From NCBI GenBank assembly GCA_017940255.1, contig JAGAZB010000009.1, forward strand, positions 177,167 through 241,166: 64,000 nucleotides of DNA. Direction: 5' to 3'. Below the pieces are notes generated by a model. That model saw only the letters and a list, made by a program, of their open reading frames with translations, made no database searches and had not been told where the DNA came from. The stretch comes from Treponema sp. (lineage in GTDB: Bacteria; Spirochaetota; Spirochaetia; Treponematales; Treponemataceae). Shown piece by piece: positions 41,830 through 52,789 of the stretch (within the stretch, counting starts at the first letter, position 1; every line of letters starts with the position of its first letter). The position numbers were made by a program, and so were the translations under genes.

Positions 41830-42444
41830 ATGGAACTTTTTATTGTTGATGATCATAAAATGCTTCTAAACGGATTAAAAAACTATCTGGAAGAAAATTC
41901 TCACTGGAAAGTTACGGGGATTTTTACTTCGTCCTGCGAATGTTTGAATCATCTTGCTACGATTACAGATGCAGAAAAGTTTCCGCAGGTGATTATTGTT
42001 GATGTTCAGCTTGGAAAAGAATCTGGTTTTGAGCTGGTTGAAAAAATAACACAGGGATGGCCACAAATAAAATGCATAATTTATTCTATGTACGATACTC
42101 CCGGTTATGTATTACAGGCAAAGGAGTGCGGCGCTTTAGGTTATATTTCTAAGGTTGCTTCTGAAGATGAACTTCTGCTTGCCTTGCAGACGGTTTCTGA
42201 CGGCGGTGAATACATAGAAAAACGTATGGCTGTGGCTCAGAAAAAACTGGATTCGGTTTTGTCTTTGTTTTCAAGGCAGGAAAAAAATATTTTTGAAAAG
42301 ATTCTTTTAGGGAAAAGTAACCGGCAAATAGCAGACGAGTTATTTATCTCGCTGCATGCCGTTGAAAATTATGTCAGTTTTATTTATGACAAAATTAATG
42401 TAAAAAATCGGACTGAACTTTTACTGAAATTTCAGGAAAGTTAG
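41830..42444 (+). CDS. Response regulator, receiver plus LuxR-type DNA-binding domain
   Basis: 204 residues. The receiver domain (about 1-125) has the acidic pair VDDH, the phosphorylated Asp in IIVDVQLGKESG (about Asp58), the switch Ser in IIYSMYD and the Lys in GYISKVASED. The C-terminal LuxR helix-turn-helix (about 140-200) contains SRQEKNIFEKILLGKSNRQIADELFISLHAVENYV. It is a partner of the kinase upstream (3-nt gap, GGAG ribosome site). Its own terminator overlaps the last codons of the gene. Confidence 0.94.
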   Translation: MELFIVDDHKMLLNGLKNYLEENSHWKVTGIFTSSCECLNHLATITDAEKFPQVIIVDVQLGKESGFELVEKITQGWPQIKCIIYSMYDTPGYVLQAKECGALGYISKVASEDELLLALQTVSDGGEYIEKRMAVAQKKLDSVLSLFSRQEKNIFEKILLGKSNRQIADELFISLHAVENYVSFIYDKINVKNRTELLLKFQES

Positions 42445-42453
42445 TCCGATTTT
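42407..42453 (+). terminator. Terminator embedded in the end of the response-regulator gene
   Basis: AATCGGACTGAACTTT (42407-42422) pairs with AAAGTTAGTCCGATT (42437-42451) with one bulge; a palindrome CTGAAATTTCAG sits in the loop (42424-42435), and TTTCTT follows. The left arm and most of the right arm are coding sequence (stop ends at 42444). Confidence 0.8.
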
Positions 42454-42492
42454 CTTCATGTCATTGCCGTGCTTGATACGACAATCTTTCTT

Positions 42493-45045
42493 TTATTTGA
42501 CTACGATATTAACAAGTTTATCCTTTACAACAATCACTTTAACAAGTTCGTGACCGTCTGTAAACTTCTTTACGGCGTCGCGTGCAAAAGCAGTTTCCTT
42601 AAGCTTGTCGTCTGGGGTTCCTGGAGCAGCCTCAAAAGTGTCGCGCTTCTTTCCGTTTACCATTACAACAATCTGCTTTGTGTCGTCTTTTGCAAAGTCT
42701 GCGTTTACTGTAGGCCATGCAACGTAAGCAATGCTTTCTTTATTGCCAAGCTTTTCCCAGAGCTCTTCACCAAGGTGTGGTGCGTATGGAGAGAGAACTT
42801 TTACAAAGTCAGCCCACATAGTCTTTGGAACTTCCGGCAGCTTGCTCAGTTCGTTGATGAAAATCATCATCTGGCTGATTGCTGTGTTGAAGTTCAAAGT
42901 TGCTGTATCATCAGTTACCTTTTTAATTGTCTGAGCAAAGGTCTTGCGGGCGCTAATCAGTGCCTTGTCTTCAAGCTTACCAGTGATATCAATATCGCTC
43001 ATAGGCTTTTCTGATACAGACCAAACTTTTTCCAGGAAGCGGTGAATACCAACGATACCCTGAGTTGCCCATGGCTTACTCATTGTAAGAGGTCCCATGA
43101 ACATTTCGTACATACGAACGCTGTCGGCACCGTAAGCCTTAATTTCATCATCAGGATTTACTACGTTCTTCAAAGACTTGGACATCTTTGCAACAATTTG
43201 CTCCAGTTCTTCGCCTGTTGCTTTTTCGTAGTATTTTCCGTCATCGCGCTGTTCAACTTCGTCAACAGGAACCAGAGTCTTGTTCTTTCTCTGGAAGGCG
43301 AATGAAGTAATCATACCCTGGTTTACAAGGCGCTGGAAAGGTTCTTTTGTAGAAACTACTCCGATATCATAAAGTACCTTGTGCCAGAAGCGGGCATAAA
43401 GCAGGTGCAATACGGCGTGTTCTGCACCACCAATGTATAAGTCTACCGGCATCCAGTATTTTTCTTTTTCAGGAGCACAGAAAGCCTTGTCGTTGTGTGG
43501 GTCCAGGTAGCGCAGATAATACCAGCAGCTTCCGCCCCACTGAGGCATTGTGTTTGTTTCGCGTTTAGCAGGCTTACCGCACTTTGGACACTTGCAGTTT
43601 ACCCAAGAGTCGATTGCAGCAAGAGGTGATTCTCCAGTTCCTGTTGGCTGGTAAGTTTTTACCTCTGGCAGTGTAAGTGGGAGCTCCTCTTCCGGCACTG
43701 GAACTGTTCCACAGTCAGGGCAGTGTACCAGAGGAATTGGTTCTCCCCAGTAGCGCTGGCGGCTGTATACCCAGTCGCGCAGCTTATAGTTAATAGCCTT
43801 GCGGCCGATTTTCTTTTCTTCAAGGAATTCCAGCATCTTGGCAATTGCGTCTGCCTTGTTAAGTCCGTCCAGGAATTCAGAGTTTACGTGGATTCCGTCC
43901 TGAGTCCAGGCCTGCTTCTGAACATCAACTTCGCTCTTCAAAACTTCTATGATAGGAAGATTGAATTTCTTGGCGAATTCCCAGTCGCGGTCATCGTGAG
44001 CAGGAACGGCCATAATAGCACCAGTACCGTAAGAAATCAAAACATAGTCTGCAATCCAGATAGGAATGAGTTTTCCGTTTACAGGATTAATTGCATAGCT
44101 TCCGCTGAATACACCAGTCTTGTCCTTTGCAAGGTCTGTACGTTCAAGGTCAGACTTCTTTGCTGCTGCTTCCTGATAAGCCTTTACAGCCTCTGCCTGT
44201 TCTGGAGTTGTAATCTCTGGAATAATCTTGTGTTCAGGAGATACTACCATGTAAGTAGCTCCGAACAAAGTATCACAGCGGGTAGTGTAAACTGTAAGCT
44301 TGTTGTCAGTTGGCTTTCCGTCCTTGTCTGCTACTGTAAAGGTAACTTCTGCACCTGTTGATTTTCCAATCCAGTTGTGCTGCATTGTCTTTACGCTTTC
44401 CGGCCAGTCAAGGCCTTCCAGGTCTGCGTCAAGGCGGTCTGCATAATCAGTAATCTTCAAAATCCACTGGCGGATTGTTTTGTGAGTTACTTCTGCACCA
44501 CAGCGGTCACACTTGCCGTCTTTTACTTCCTCGTTAGCAAGACCTGTCATGCAGGAAGGACACCAGTTAATTGGAGTTTCTGCTTCGTAAGCCAGTCCCC
44601 TTTTGTAAAGCTGAAGGAAAATCCACTGTGTCCATTTGTAATAGTCTGGCTCACAGGTAGAAACGCAGCGGTCCCAGTCATAACTGAAACCAAGTGACTT
44701 AATCTGCTGGGTAAAGTGTGCAATATTTGCGTTAGTTGTTGTTTTTGGGTGAGTTCCTGTTTTAATCGCATAGTTTTCTGCAGGAAGACCAAATGCGTCG
44801 TATCCCATTGGATGAAGAACGTTGTAACCGTTCATGCGTAGGTAGCGGCAGTAAATATCTGTTGCGGTATAACCTTCCGGATGTCCTACATGTAGGCCCG
44901 CAGCGCTTGGATATGGGAACATATCCAGTACATACATACGTTTTTCTGGAGGGAATTTTTCATCCTCACTTGCCTTAAATGTTTTGTGTTCGTCCCAATA
45001 CTTCTGCCATTTTGGCTCTATGGACTCAAACGGGTACTTACTCAT
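42493..45045 (-). CDS. leuS: Leucyl-tRNA synthetase
   Basis: 850 residues, normal bacterial LeuRS length. The class I signature HIGH appears as HVGH in [16 protein letters not shown], the KMSKS motif in [10 protein letters not shown], and zinc/Cys motifs CPSCM/CDRCG near residues 160-180 and CPDCG/CKCPKCG near 440-490. The CP1 editing domain carries the threonine-rich and [19 protein letters not shown] stretch that binds mischarged adenylate. The start has GAGG upstream and the gene is alone in the region. It is convergent with the two-component genes. Confidence 0.97.
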   Translation of the reverse strand: MSKYPFESIEPKWQKYWDEHKTFKASEDEKFPPEKRMYVLDMFPYPSAAGLHVGHPEGYTATDIYCRYLRMNGYNVLHPMGYDAFGLPAENYAIKTGTHPKTTTNANIAHFTQQIKSLGFSYDWDRCVSTCEPDYYKWTQWIFLQLYKRGLAYEAETPINWCPSCMTGLANEEVKDGKCDRCGAEVTHKTIRQWILKITDYADRLDADLEGLDWPESVKTMQHNWIGKSTGAEVTFTVADKDGKPTDNKLTVYTTRCDTLFGATYMVVSPEHKIIPEITTPEQAEAVKAYQEAAAKKSDLERTDLAKDKTGVFSGSYAINPVNGKLIPIWIADYVLISYGTGAIMAVPAHDDRDWEFAKKFNLPIIEVLKSEVDVQKQAWTQDGIHVNSEFLDGLNKADAIAKMLEFLEEKKIGRKAINYKLRDWVYSRQRYWGEPIPLVHCPDCGTVPVPEEELPLTLPEVKTYQPTGTGESPLAAIDSWVNCKCPKCGKPAKRETNTMPQWGGSCWYYLRYLDPHNDKAFCAPEKEKYWMPVDLYIGGAEHAVLHLLYARFWHKVLYDIGVVSTKEPFQRLVNQGMITSFAFQRKNKTLVPVDEVEQRDDGKYYEKATGEELEQIVAKMSKSLKNVVNPDDEIKAYGADSVRMYEMFMGPLTMSKPWATQGIVGIHRFLEKVWSVSEKPMSDIDITGKLEDKALISARKTFAQTIKKVTDDTATLNFNTAISQMMIFINELSKLPEVPKTMWADFVKVLSPYAPHLGEELWEKLGNKESIAYVAWPTVNADFAKDDTKQIVVMVNGKKRDTFEAAPGTPDDKLKETAFARDAVKKFTDGHELVKVIVVKDKLVNIVVK

Positions 45046-45125
45046 TTTACTGCCTCGTGTTTTTAAAAATTTCGTATATTATAGTAAAAAAAATGATTAG
45101 TGAAAATACTGTCCACAAATAAAAA

Positions 45126-45152
45126 GAGTCCCCGGAAATTTTCCGGGGACCC
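45126..45152 (-). terminator. Terminator of the GH94 gene
   Basis: The palindrome GTCCCCGGAA...TTCCGGGGAC (45128-45137, 45141-45150) is followed on the minus strand by TCTTTTTATTT, the classic intrinsic terminator layout, just beyond the GH94 stop at 45173. Confidence 0.85.
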
Positions 45153-45172
45153 AATTTGCTGTTAGCTAGATT

Positions 45173-47650
45173 TTAGCCCAATGTAATCTCTACATTAACT
45201 TCTTTTTTGCCTTCTACGAATGGAACAACACAGCCTTCAACAGCTTTGCCGTCTACAAGCATAGTTTTTACCCCCTTGCAAACGTGGCTTGGGTTTTTGA
45301 TTGTAATGTTGTACTTAGCACCGCGGAAAAGACGTGTTGCTGTAAAGCCATCCCAGGCAGCTGGAATTGAAGGATCTACCTTAAGTCCGTCAAAGTCTGG
45401 CTGAATACCAAGAATGTACTGGCTGATTGCAACCATGTTCCATGCAGCGGTACCTGTAAGCCAAGAGTTCTTTCCCTGACCAAAGTTCTTTCCTGTCTGG
45501 CCGATATCAGAACCTGCATCCTTACCACCAATCATCTGGCCATAAACATAAGGCTCTGTCTTGTGCAAGTCAGAAGTTTCTTCTGTGTAAGCAGGAGCAA
45601 TTTCTGAGTAATACTTAAATGCCTGGTCTCCTTCGCCTGCATAAGCTGCCGCACAGATAATCCATGCATTGTTATGAGTGAAGATACCTGCGTTCTCTTT
45701 GTATCCGCCCGGATAAGTAGAAATTTCACCGTACTGGATATAGTATTTAGAGAAGGCTGGATTGTTCAAAACAAGACCATGCTTTGTATTCAAGCGTTCA
45801 TCAATAGCGGCAAGAGTCTTCTTTGTTGCGTCCTTGTCAATGTCAGACATGATTGCAAAGCCCTGTGGTTCAATGAAGATCTGTCCTTCTTCACATTCGT
45901 GAGATCCCATCTTCTGGCCATTAGCGTCATAAGCACGCATAAACCAGTTGCCGTCCCAAGCTGAATCCATCATAACCTTCTTCATCTTGTCAATTTCAGC
46001 CTGAGCCTTAGCTGCTTCATCTTTCTTACCCAAGTGGTTCAAAATACCAACAAAGTTTGGTCCAACGTATGTGAACAAAGCTGCAACAAATACAGATTCA
46101 GCAACCTTAGAATATCCGCCTTCTGCCTTGAACTTAGGATTTGTATAAGTCTGGAAGCTTTCACCTGGTGTGTCAGAGAAACAAGAAAGGTTGATACAGT
46201 CGTTCCAGTCTGCGCGCATTGCAAGTGGAAGTCCGTGTGGTCCCAGGTTATTTACAATGTGGTAGAAGCTTACTGTAAGGTGATCAAGCATTGATTTAGC
46301 TTTAGATTCATCATTATCGTAAGGAACTTTTGCATCCAAAATTGACCAGTCGCCTGTTTCCTTGATGTAAGCTGAAACTGAAAGAATCATCCAGAGTGGG
46401 TCATCAGAGAAGTCTCCACCAATGTCTGCGTTTCCTTTCTTTGTGAGTGGCTGATACTGGTGATAACATCCACCGTCTTCAAGCTGAGTAGAAGCAATGT
46501 CGATAAGGCGTTCGCGGGCACGGTCTGGAATCTGGTGAACGAAACCAAGAATATCCTGGTTTGAATCGCGGAAGCCCATACCACGTCCAATTCCGCTTTC
46601 GAAGTAAGAAGCAGAACGTGAAAGGTTGAATGTAACCATACACTGATACTGGTTCCAGATGTTTACCATGCGGTTTACCTTGTCTTCTGGTGTGTTTACA
46701 TTCAAAATACCAAGAAGTTTATCCCAGTAAGCGCGAAGTTCTTTCATACCAGCGGCAAACTTTTCTGGTGTGTTGTATTTTTCAATCATAGCAAGGGCTT
46801 TTTCCTTGTTGATTGTTTTTCCGTCAGCTTCGAATTTCTTTTCAACTGGCATTTCTACATAACCAAGTACGAATACTAAAGTTTTTGATTCGCCTGCTTT
46901 CAAAGTAATTTCTTTGTAGTGAGAAGCGATTGGTGACCATCCGTCTGCAAGTGAATTGCCACATTTTCCGTCCAAAACCTGCTGTGGGTTGTGGAAACCA
47001 TTGTACAAGCCAATGAATGTGTCGCGGTCTGTGTCGTATCCATCAATCTTATCGTTTACAGAATAAAAAGCAAAATGATTACGACGGTCGCGGTATTCAG
47101 TTTTGTGATAGATAACTGAATCTTTGATTTCTACACGGCCGGTAGAGAAGTTTCTCTGGAAGTTTGTGCAGTCGTCCTGAGCATCCCAAAGACACCATTC
47201 TGCAAATGACCAGAACTTGAATGTTTTTGTAGATTTGCTTTCGTTTGTGAGTACAACCTGCTGAACTTCTCCATCATAGTCCTGAGGAACAAAGAAAGTT
47301 ACTTCAGCCTTCAAATCATTTTTCTTACCAGTAATGATTGTGTAGCCCATACCGTGGCGGCATTCATAAGCGTCAAGTTCAGTTTTTACAGGAGACCAGC
47401 CAGGATTCCAGATTGTTCCATTATCATTGATGTAAAAATAACGGCCGCCCATATCGATAGGAACATTATTGTAGCGGTAGCGTGTAATGCGGCGGAGGCG
47501 AGCATCTTTGTAGAATGAGTATCCTCCGGCAGTGTTAGAAATTAATGAGAAAAAACCCTGTGTTCCGAGATAGTTAATCCATGGATATGGAGTGCGAGGT
47601 GTTTCAATAACATACTCTCGTTTGGCATCATCAAAATGTCCGAATTTCAT
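45173..47650 (-). CDS. Cellobiose phosphorylase (GH94)
   Basis: 825 residues, typical for GH94 cellobiose phosphorylases, which convert cellobiose and phosphate to glucose-1-phosphate and glucose in the cytoplasm. Family stretches: [20 protein letters not shown] at the start, [36 protein letters not shown]. The general-acid Asp sits in [13 protein letters not shown] (about residue 490), and phosphate/substrate contacts in [13 protein letters not shown] and the C-terminal [17 protein letters not shown]. There is no signal peptide. A LacI-type regulator is encoded upstream, with an operator-like dyad at 47680-47705 between them. It would process cellobiose released by the GH5 enzyme after uptake. 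Confidence 0.95.
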   Translation of the reverse strand: MKFGHFDDAKREYVIETPRTPYPWINYLGTQGFFSLISNTAGGYSFYKDARLRRITRYRYNNVPIDMGGRYFYINDNGTIWNPGWSPVKTELDAYECRHGMGYTIITGKKNDLKAEVTFFVPQDYDGEVQQVVLTNESKSTKTFKFWSFAEWCLWDAQDDCTNFQRNFSTGRVEIKDSVIYHKTEYRDRRNHFAFYSVNDKIDGYDTDRDTFIGLYNGFHNPQQVLDGKCGNSLADGWSPIASHYKEITLKAGESKTLVFVLGYVEMPVEKKFEADGKTINKEKALAMIEKYNTPEKFAAGMKELRAYWDKLLGILNVNTPEDKVNRMVNIWNQYQCMVTFNLSRSASYFESGIGRGMGFRDSNQDILGFVHQIPDRARERLIDIASTQLEDGGCYHQYQPLTKKGNADIGGDFSDDPLWMILSVSAYIKETGDWSILDAKVPYDNDESKAKSMLDHLTVSFYHIVNNLGPHGLPLAMRADWNDCINLSCFSDTPGESFQTYTNPKFKAEGGYSKVAESVFVAALFTYVGPNFVGILNHLGKKDEAAKAQAEIDKMKKVMMDSAWDGNWFMRAYDANGQKMGSHECEEGQIFIEPQGFAIMSDIDKDATKKTLAAIDERLNTKHGLVLNNPAFSKYYIQYGEISTYPGGYKENAGIFTHNNAWIICAAAYAGEGDQAFKYYSEIAPAYTEETSDLHKTEPYVYGQMIGGKDAGSDIGQTGKNFGQGKNSWLTGTAAWNMVAISQYILGIQPDFDGLKVDPSIPAAWDGFTATRLFRGAKYNITIKNPSHVCKGVKTMLVDGKAVEGCVVPFVEGKKEVNVEITLG

Positions 47651-47679
47651 TAAGAAATCTCCTATTTATGGTATGATTA

Positions 47680-47705
47680 AACGTTTTACGAAAACGTTGT
47701 AGTAA
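47680..47705. promoter_or_regulatory. LacI-type operator in front of the GH94 gene
   Basis: AACGTTTT-ACG-AAAACGTT (47680-47698) is a perfect 8-3-8 inverted repeat. Read from 47685 the site also fits TTTACGnAAACGTT, the left part of the palindrome before lacI at 48782-48803. Binding by the LacI-family protein is inferred. Confidence 0.7.
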
Positions 47706-47747
47706 TTATCAAGAGTATACAACAACACAAATGATTTTGCAATATCT

Positions 47748-48755
47748 CTATAAAATGTTTACTGTATCGCCTTTAAGAATTCGCCCGGAAACAAGTTCGC
47801 ACTTAGGCGCGTAGTTTTCTCCCTGTTCAATGTTGGCAATCAGGTTTTCTGCAATTGTGGCACCAATTTTCTTTCCGTTCTGTTCGTAGGTAGTTAAAGG
47901 TGGAATCATCATAGAAGTAAGCATAATTCCATCGTAACCTACAATGCTTATGTCTTTGCCTGGATGTAAGCCTCTTGCATTTAGCTCGCGTATACCACCC
48001 AGTGCAGAGTAGTCATCAGGATAGAAAATACAGGTTGGCGCGTCTGGAAGTGAAAGCAGAATATTTGTTGCTTCGGCACTTGTAAAGGGGTCGTTGTAGA
48101 GAGCTTCTGCAAAATAATCTTCTGGAATTGTTATTCCGTGAGCCTGGCAGGCTTTTTTAAATGATTCAATACGTTCCTGAGTTACAAGTGTATTTTCACC
48201 ATGAATAAATGCTATTTTTTTGTGTCCTTTAGAAATTACATATTCGGTCAGTTCAGAAATTCCCACTTCGTTGTTGCTCATTACCGCTGTGTGATTTTTA
48301 TCATAGAAAAAATCAAGGGAAACTGTAGGAATTTCACTCTTAATGAGTTTTTTAATTTCTGCAGAATTAAAATCGCATGAAAGAATTGCAACACCATCAA
48401 ACCCCCTGCCCTTCATGTGATTGTAATAGTCATAACCTTTTACCGGCTTTGTGCTTGTCAGTGTGATTTCGTAACCTTTTGCCTGGGCAACAGATTGGAG
48501 TCCGCTTAAAATGGTTGCAAAGTACTGGTGCTGGAAACCGGCTCCTGTTTTATCTTCAAAAATCACACCAATATCAAAGGTTCTTTTTGTTCTGAGAGTT
48601 CTGGCTGCAAGGTTAGGGTGATAGCCCATTTTTTTAGCCATGTTCTGTACAAGCTTTTGAGTTTCTATACTTATTTCTGAATCGCCCTTTAATGCCTTAC
48701 TTACTGTTGAAAATGAAACATTACATTCTTTTGCTATATCTTTTAGTGTGACCAT
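47748..48755 (-). CDS. LacI-family transcriptional regulator
   Basis: 335 residues. The N-terminal helix-turn-helix and hinge are typical: MVTLKDIAKECNVSFSTVSKALKGDSEIS (about 1-29) and NPNLAARTLRTKRTF. The ligand-binding domain follows (periplasmic-binding-protein fold: IGVIFEDKTG, FDGVAILSCDF, FIHGENTLVTQERIESF, DISIVGYDGI). It is transcribed toward the GH94 gene, 97 bp from it, and probably represses it and itself; cellobiose or a phosphorylated sugar is a plausible inducer. The start has no ideal ribosome site. It is divergent from the chemoreceptor gene. Confidence 0.9.
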   Translation of the reverse strand: MVTLKDIAKECNVSFSTVSKALKGDSEISIETQKLVQNMAKKMGYHPNLAARTLRTKRTFDIGVIFEDKTGAGFQHQYFATILSGLQSVAQAKGYEITLTSTKPVKGYDYYNHMKGRGFDGVAILSCDFNSAEIKKLIKSEIPTVSLDFFYDKNHTAVMSNNEVGISELTEYVISKGHKKIAFIHGENTLVTQERIESFKKACQAHGITIPEDYFAEALYNDPFTSAEATNILLSLPDAPTCIFYPDDYSALGGIRELNARGLHPGKDISIVGYDGIMLTSMMIPPLTTYEQNGKKIGATIAENLIANIEQGENYAPKCELVSGRILKGDTVNIL

Positions 48756-48781
48756 GGTCTTATGATAACCCTATATCCAGA

Positions 48782-48803
48782 TTTACGCAAACGTTTTCGT
48801 AAA
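48782..48803. promoter_or_regulatory. 22-bp palindromic LacI-type operator between lacI and the chemoreceptor gene
   Basis: TTTACG-C-AAACGTTT-T-CGTAAA is a near-perfect dyad with the AAACGTTT core known for LacI/CcpA-family sites. Its position 27 bp upstream of the lacI ATG suggests autoregulation, and it may also affect the divergent chemoreceptor gene, whose -10 (TATAAT, 48856-48861) is 53 bp away. Confidence 0.75.
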
Positions 48804-48901
48804 AATATAAGAGATAATATGAAAATTATTACTTTTATAGCTTTATTTTCTCTGTTATAATAGTTGTGAATATCATTTTGATACTGACCTGGAGGATTGT
48901 T

Positions 48902-50950
48902 ATGAAGAAAACTCAGTCTGTAGCCTTTCGTGTAATTGGTTCCTTTGTTATTGGAATGATTATTTTTGCTATAGCATTATTTATGGTGATTGATACCAGA
49001 CTTGAATCTGGTGTTGTGAACTATATGGAAGAAACTCTTGTTAATGAATCAAAGGGTGTAACTTTGATTATTGATGAAATGGGAGCTAACCTGAAAAATG
49101 CAGCTGGCTGGATGGCTGAAATTTTTTCGAAAGGTTATGAAGAAAACGGATTTAAGCCTGTTTATGTAAATGAAGTTTGTCATCAGACTATTGAATATTA
49201 TAATACTGAAAATGCCGCAATTTTTGATGTCCAGGGAAAAAAGAAGACAACTACAAGTCTTGGTTCTGTAGATGCAGCTGCTTACGTTTCTAAGGCTTTA
49301 AAAGGTGAAGAAACTTTTGATATTTATAAAGAAAACAAGGAAATCTTCGGAATCTGTGCAAAACCAATAAAAGTAAATGGTCAGATTGTGGGAGCTGCAG
49401 TTACAAAGCAGCAGATTTCTGGTGATGCTTTAATTAAACGTGTTACAAATATGTATAATATCGAGGCAACTTATTTTTCTGGAAATAAGCGAATTTATAC
49501 TTCTTTGACGGGTATGAAGGGAACTGATATTAAAGATCCTTCTATTATTAGTAGGGTAATGCAGGGTGAGGATGTTGTTTTAATCACCACTATTAATGGT
49601 ACCCGCTATATTGCTGTTTACTTCCCAATTAAAGATCAGAAAGGAAATGCGCTTACTGCCTTCTTCCTCGGAGAAAGGCTTTCTGTTGTAACTGATATTG
49701 CTACTGGAATCTTCCTTCCACTTATCAGTATTACAATTGTGCTTACTGTGGTCTTATTGCTTGTAATGATTCTTCTTGTTTACAGACTCATTATTAAGAA
49801 ACTGAACTTTGTCCGCGATTCTATGGAAAATCTTGCTTCTGGAGATGCTGATTTAACTACACGTATCCCTGTAAAAGGTACCGATGAGTTTGCGGAACTT
49901 AGCAGTCATGTAAATGTATTTATTGGAATTCTTCAGGAAATTGTAAAAAAACTTGCCGAAGCCCAGAATTCTCTTGGTGAAATTGGCATGAAGCTTGGAA
50001 ATAATGCGCAGGAAACTGCAAGTGCCACAACAGAAATTATGGCTAACATTGACAGTGTTCGTCGTCAGTCTGAAAGTCAGGCTGAGGCTGTAGCAAATAC
50101 TTCTGATGTTCTGACAAAATCGGCTATAAGTGTTCAGGAGCTTGTAAACCTTATCAACAATCAGGTTGCAGGTATTACTCAGTCTTCTGCCGCTATTGAG
50201 CAGATGCTCAGCAATATTAATTCTGTAACAAATTCTGTAAAGAAGATGGCTGATAATATTCAGGTGCTCGATACAAATGTAACTGAAAGCAGTACAAAGA
50301 TTGATAACGTAACTGCAAAGGTAACAGAAATGTCTGAGCAGTCTAAGATGCTGCTTCAGGCAAACAATATGATTGCCCAGGTTGCTTCTCAGACAAACCT
50401 TCTCGCTATGAATGCTGCAATTGAAGCGGCTCATGCTGGCGAAGCCGGTAGAGGCTTCAGCGTTGTTGCAGATGAAATCCGTAAGCTTGCAGAAACCACT
50501 TCTAATCAGTCTAAGCAGATTAATACAGAGTTGAAGGGTATTTCTGCTTCTATTCAGGAAGTTGTTGGTCTTTCAAAAGATTCTCAAAATTCATTTGAGT
50601 CGATTGTAACTCAATTGAATTCTACAGATACAATTATGAAGCAGATTGATAATGCCATGACAGAACAGAGTCAGGCTTCTAATCAGATTCTGGAAGCTTT
50701 AAATGATATGAAGAATCAGTCCAGCACTGTAAATGAAAAGTCTGGTGAATTAAAGCAGGGCATTGAAAATGTCCAGAATGATATGGCACAGGTTGCACAG
50801 ATTTCCCAGACTATTCTTGGCAGTATGGATGAGATGACTGCCGGTTCTCAGGAAATCAGCGCTTCTACACAGAGCGTTTCTGGTCTTGCTAGTCAGACAA
50901 AAGAAAATATTGATATTATGTCTTCTCTGCTCAGTCAGTTTAAGGCTTAG
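48902..50950 (+). CDS. Methyl-accepting chemotaxis protein
   Basis: 682 residues. The start at 48902 has GGAGG upstream; a longer frame to 48866 is not supported. One N-terminal membrane segment (about 8-30), an extracytoplasmic sensing domain (about 31-265; a Cache-like pattern with [20 protein letters not shown] and GAAVTKQQ), a second membrane segment (about 275-300), a HAMP domain, and the methyl-accepting signalling domain with the highly conserved tip [41 protein letters not shown] split here for length. The receptor reads an external ligand, and its position divergent from lacI hints at a link to cellobiose-type sugars, an inference only. Confidence 0.93.
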   Translation: MKKTQSVAFRVIGSFVIGMIIFAIALFMVIDTRLESGVVNYMEETLVNESKGVTLIIDEMGANLKNAAGWMAEIFSKGYEENGFKPVYVNEVCHQTIEYYNTENAAIFDVQGKKKTTTSLGSVDAAAYVSKALKGEETFDIYKENKEIFGICAKPIKVNGQIVGAAVTKQQISGDALIKRVTNMYNIEATYFSGNKRIYTSLTGMKGTDIKDPSIISRVMQGEDVVLITTINGTRYIAVYFPIKDQKGNALTAFFLGERLSVVTDIATGIFLPLISITIVLTVVLLLVMILLVYRLIIKKLNFVRDSMENLASGDADLTTRIPVKGTDEFAELSSHVNVFIGILQEIVKKLAEAQNSLGEIGMKLGNNAQETASATTEIMANIDSVRRQSESQAEAVANTSDVLTKSAISVQELVNLINNQVAGITQSSAAIEQMLSNINSVTNSVKKMADNIQVLDTNVTESSTKIDNVTAKVTEMSEQSKMLLQANNMIAQVASQTNLLAMNAAIEAAHAGEAGRGFSVVADEIRKLAETTSNQSKQINTELKGISASIQEVVGLSKDSQNSFESIVTQLNSTDTIMKQIDNAMTEQSQASNQILEALNDMKNQSSTVNEKSGELKQGIENVQNDMAQVAQISQTILGSMDEMTAGSQEISASTQSVSGLASQTKENIDIMSSLLSQFKA

Positions 50951-50974
50951 TAACTTTTGTAAAATATAAGAAAG

Positions 50975-51018
50975 AAAAAAAGGTCGGGCACTTTTGAAAT
51001 GTACCCGACCTTTTTTTT
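50975..51018 (+). terminator. Terminator of the chemoreceptor gene
   Basis: A-tract, GGTCGGG (50982-50988), CCCGACC (51004-51010), then eight T residues. It closes the plus-strand gene and precedes a cluster of hairpins at 51041-51187. Confidence 0.9.
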
Positions 51019-51040
51019 ACTTGCGAGCGAGTTTTTGTGG

Positions 51041-51187
51041 TTTTTGCGAAAGCAAAAATCGGCGCGGCTTTACGCGCCGAAACAAAACACTCGTGAAGGT
51101 CGCCAAAGGCGACCGACCTTCATTGCTGTCATAGACGGTCGGCCGCTTTCGCGTCCGACCTTAGCGAGTTTTACTTCGTAAAACTCG
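51041..51187. repeat. Five consecutive hairpins in non-coding DNA
   Basis: In order: TTTTTGC-GAAA-GCAAAAA (51041-51058), CGGCGCG/CGCGCCG (51060-51066, 51073-51079), GGTCGCC-AAA-GGCGACC (51098-51114), GGTCGG/CCGACC (51137-51142, 51155-51160) and CGAGTTTTAC-TTC-GTAAAACTCG (51165-51187). Stems are perfect and loops short, including a GNRA tetraloop. There is no credible reading frame. It fills most of the gap to ilvC. Confidence 0.8.
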
Positions 51188-51197
51188 AACATTTTCT

Positions 51198-52676
51198 CTA
51201 CAGTAAAGGCTTCATCGCAGTCATATATGCGCGGAGTTTTCTTCCAACAACCTCGATTGGATGTTCGCGGATTTCTTCGTTTACGGCAACAAGTTCTGCG
51301 TTGCTTACGCAGGTGTCTTTTATATCAAGGCCTTTTCCGATAACGTCTGTGTGAAGTTTTGGCATAAGGTCTTTTGCCATCATTGGAGCTGCAACACGGC
51401 TGAAGAGGTAACATCCGTACTCTGCAGTATCAGAAATTACGCGGTTCATTTCGTAAAGACGCTTGCGGTCAATAAGGTTTGCAATAAGAGGAACTTCGTG
51501 AAGTGATTCGTAGTAAGCAGATTCTGGTTTAATTCCTGCGTCAACCATAGTTTCAAATGCAAGTTCACAACCAGCCTTTACCATTGCAACCATCAAAATA
51601 CCCTTATCAAAGTATTCCTGTTCGCTGATTTCTTCATTTGATTCAGCATTCTTTTCGAATGCAAGTTTTCCTGTTTCTTCACGCCATGCAAGCAGGTCTT
51701 TATCACCTGCTTTCCAGTCTTCCATCATTGTGCTAGAGAACTTACCAGAAATGATGTCGTCCATGTGCTTCTGATAGAGTGGGGCAAGAAGCTTTTTAAT
51801 GTCTTTAGAAAGCTGATTAGCCTTAATTTTTGCAGGATTAGAAAGGCGGTCCATCATATTTGTGATTCCACCCCATTTAAGAGCTTCACAAATTGCGTTC
51901 CAGCCGTGCATAAGGAACTTAGTTGCGTATTCAGGGCTGATTCCTTCTTCAATCATTTTATCGTAGCAAACGATTGTACCAGCCTGGAGCATACCGCAGA
52001 GAATTGTCTGCTCGCCCATAAGGTCTGATTTTACTTCTGCAACAAATGATGATTCAAGAACACCTGCCTTACTTCCACCCATACCTACAGCAAGAGCTTT
52101 TGCGTAAGCCCAGCCTTTTCCTTCTGGGTCATTTACCGGGTGAACAGCAATAAGGTCTGGTACACCAAATCCTCTCTGGAATTCGTGCCAAACTTCTGTA
52201 CCTGGTCCTTTTGGAGCACACATTACAACTGTGATATCAGGACGAATCTGCATTCCTTCTTCAACCATGTTGAATCCGTGGCTGTACCAGAGTGCAGAGC
52301 CCTTCTTCATTTTTGACATAACTTCTGTAATAACAGGAGTGTGCTGTTTATCTGGTGTGAGGTTTCCAACTAAGTCTGCAGTTGGAATCATCTCATCATA
52401 AGTTCCCACTTTGAATCCGTTTTCTGTAGCGTTTTTCCAAGACTGGCGCTTTTCTTTGATGGCACTTTCGCGCAATGCATAACTAACATCAAGGCCAGAA
52501 TCACGCAGACACATACCCTGGTTTAATCCCTGAGCACCGCATCCGACGATTACGATTTTCTTTCCTTTAAGTGCATTTACTCCGTCAGCAAATTCTTCTT
52601 TTGCCATAGAGCGGCAGTGACCGAGCTGAAGACGTGCCTCTCTCCATGGAATTGAGTTAAAATAGTTGTTTCCCAT
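51198..52676 (-). CDS. ilvC: Ketol-acid reductoisomerase, long class II form
   Basis: 492 residues, the long (class II, E. coli-like) type with a duplicated C-terminal domain. It reduces and isomerises acetolactate to dihydroxyisovalerate with NADPH, the step after IlvB. NADP motif: [20 protein letters not shown] (about 42-61). Metal and substrate residues lie in [33 protein letters not shown] and the second repeat ([20 protein letters not shown]). The start has GAGGTC. Its promoter is TTTACG-17-TATACT on the minus strand (52738-52710), with an ArgR-like dyad upstream. It is not linked to ilvB and has no attenuator. Confidence 0.97.
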   Translation of the reverse strand: MGNNYFNSIPWREARLQLGHCRSMAKEEFADGVNALKGKKIVIVGCGAQGLNQGMCLRDSGLDVSYALRESAIKEKRQSWKNATENGFKVGTYDEMIPTADLVGNLTPDKQHTPVITEVMSKMKKGSALWYSHGFNMVEEGMQIRPDITVVMCAPKGPGTEVWHEFQRGFGVPDLIAVHPVNDPEGKGWAYAKALAVGMGGSKAGVLESSFVAEVKSDLMGEQTILCGMLQAGTIVCYDKMIEEGISPEYATKFLMHGWNAICEALKWGGITNMMDRLSNPAKIKANQLSKDIKKLLAPLYQKHMDDIISGKFSSTMMEDWKAGDKDLLAWREETGKLAFEKNAESNEEISEQEYFDKGILMVAMVKAGCELAFETMVDAGIKPESAYYESLHEVPLIANLIDRKRLYEMNRVISDTAEYGCYLFSRVAAPMMAKDLMPKLHTDVIGKGLDIKDTCVSNAELVAVNEEIREHPIEVVGRKLRAYMTAMKPLL

Positions 52677-52709
52677 CGCAGGACCTCTTTTGTGAATTTT
52701 AATATCTTT

Positions 52710-52770
52710 AGTATAATTAAATTGCGGCTTTACGTAAAGTGATTATGCATAAAAAATGCATAAATATGCA
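52710..52770 (-). promoter_or_regulatory. ilvC promoter with palindromic operator-like sites
   Basis: Minus-strand -10 TATACT (52715-52710) and -35 TTTACG (52738-52733), spacing 17. The -35 lies inside CTTTACGTAAAG (52728-52739). Upstream, TGCATAAATATGCA (52757-52770) fits the ARG-box form TGNAT-W4-ATNCA, and TTATGCATAA (52743-52752) is another small palindrome. The regulator is not known; an ArgR-like or other dimeric repressor is possible. Confidence 0.5.
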
Positions 52771-52789
52771 ATGAGAGTGTATATTTATG

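Noticed and set aside
50999..51181. Plus-strand 60-codon frame
   Set aside because: It spans the terminator and the five-hairpin array; composition is explained by palindromes rather than by a protein.
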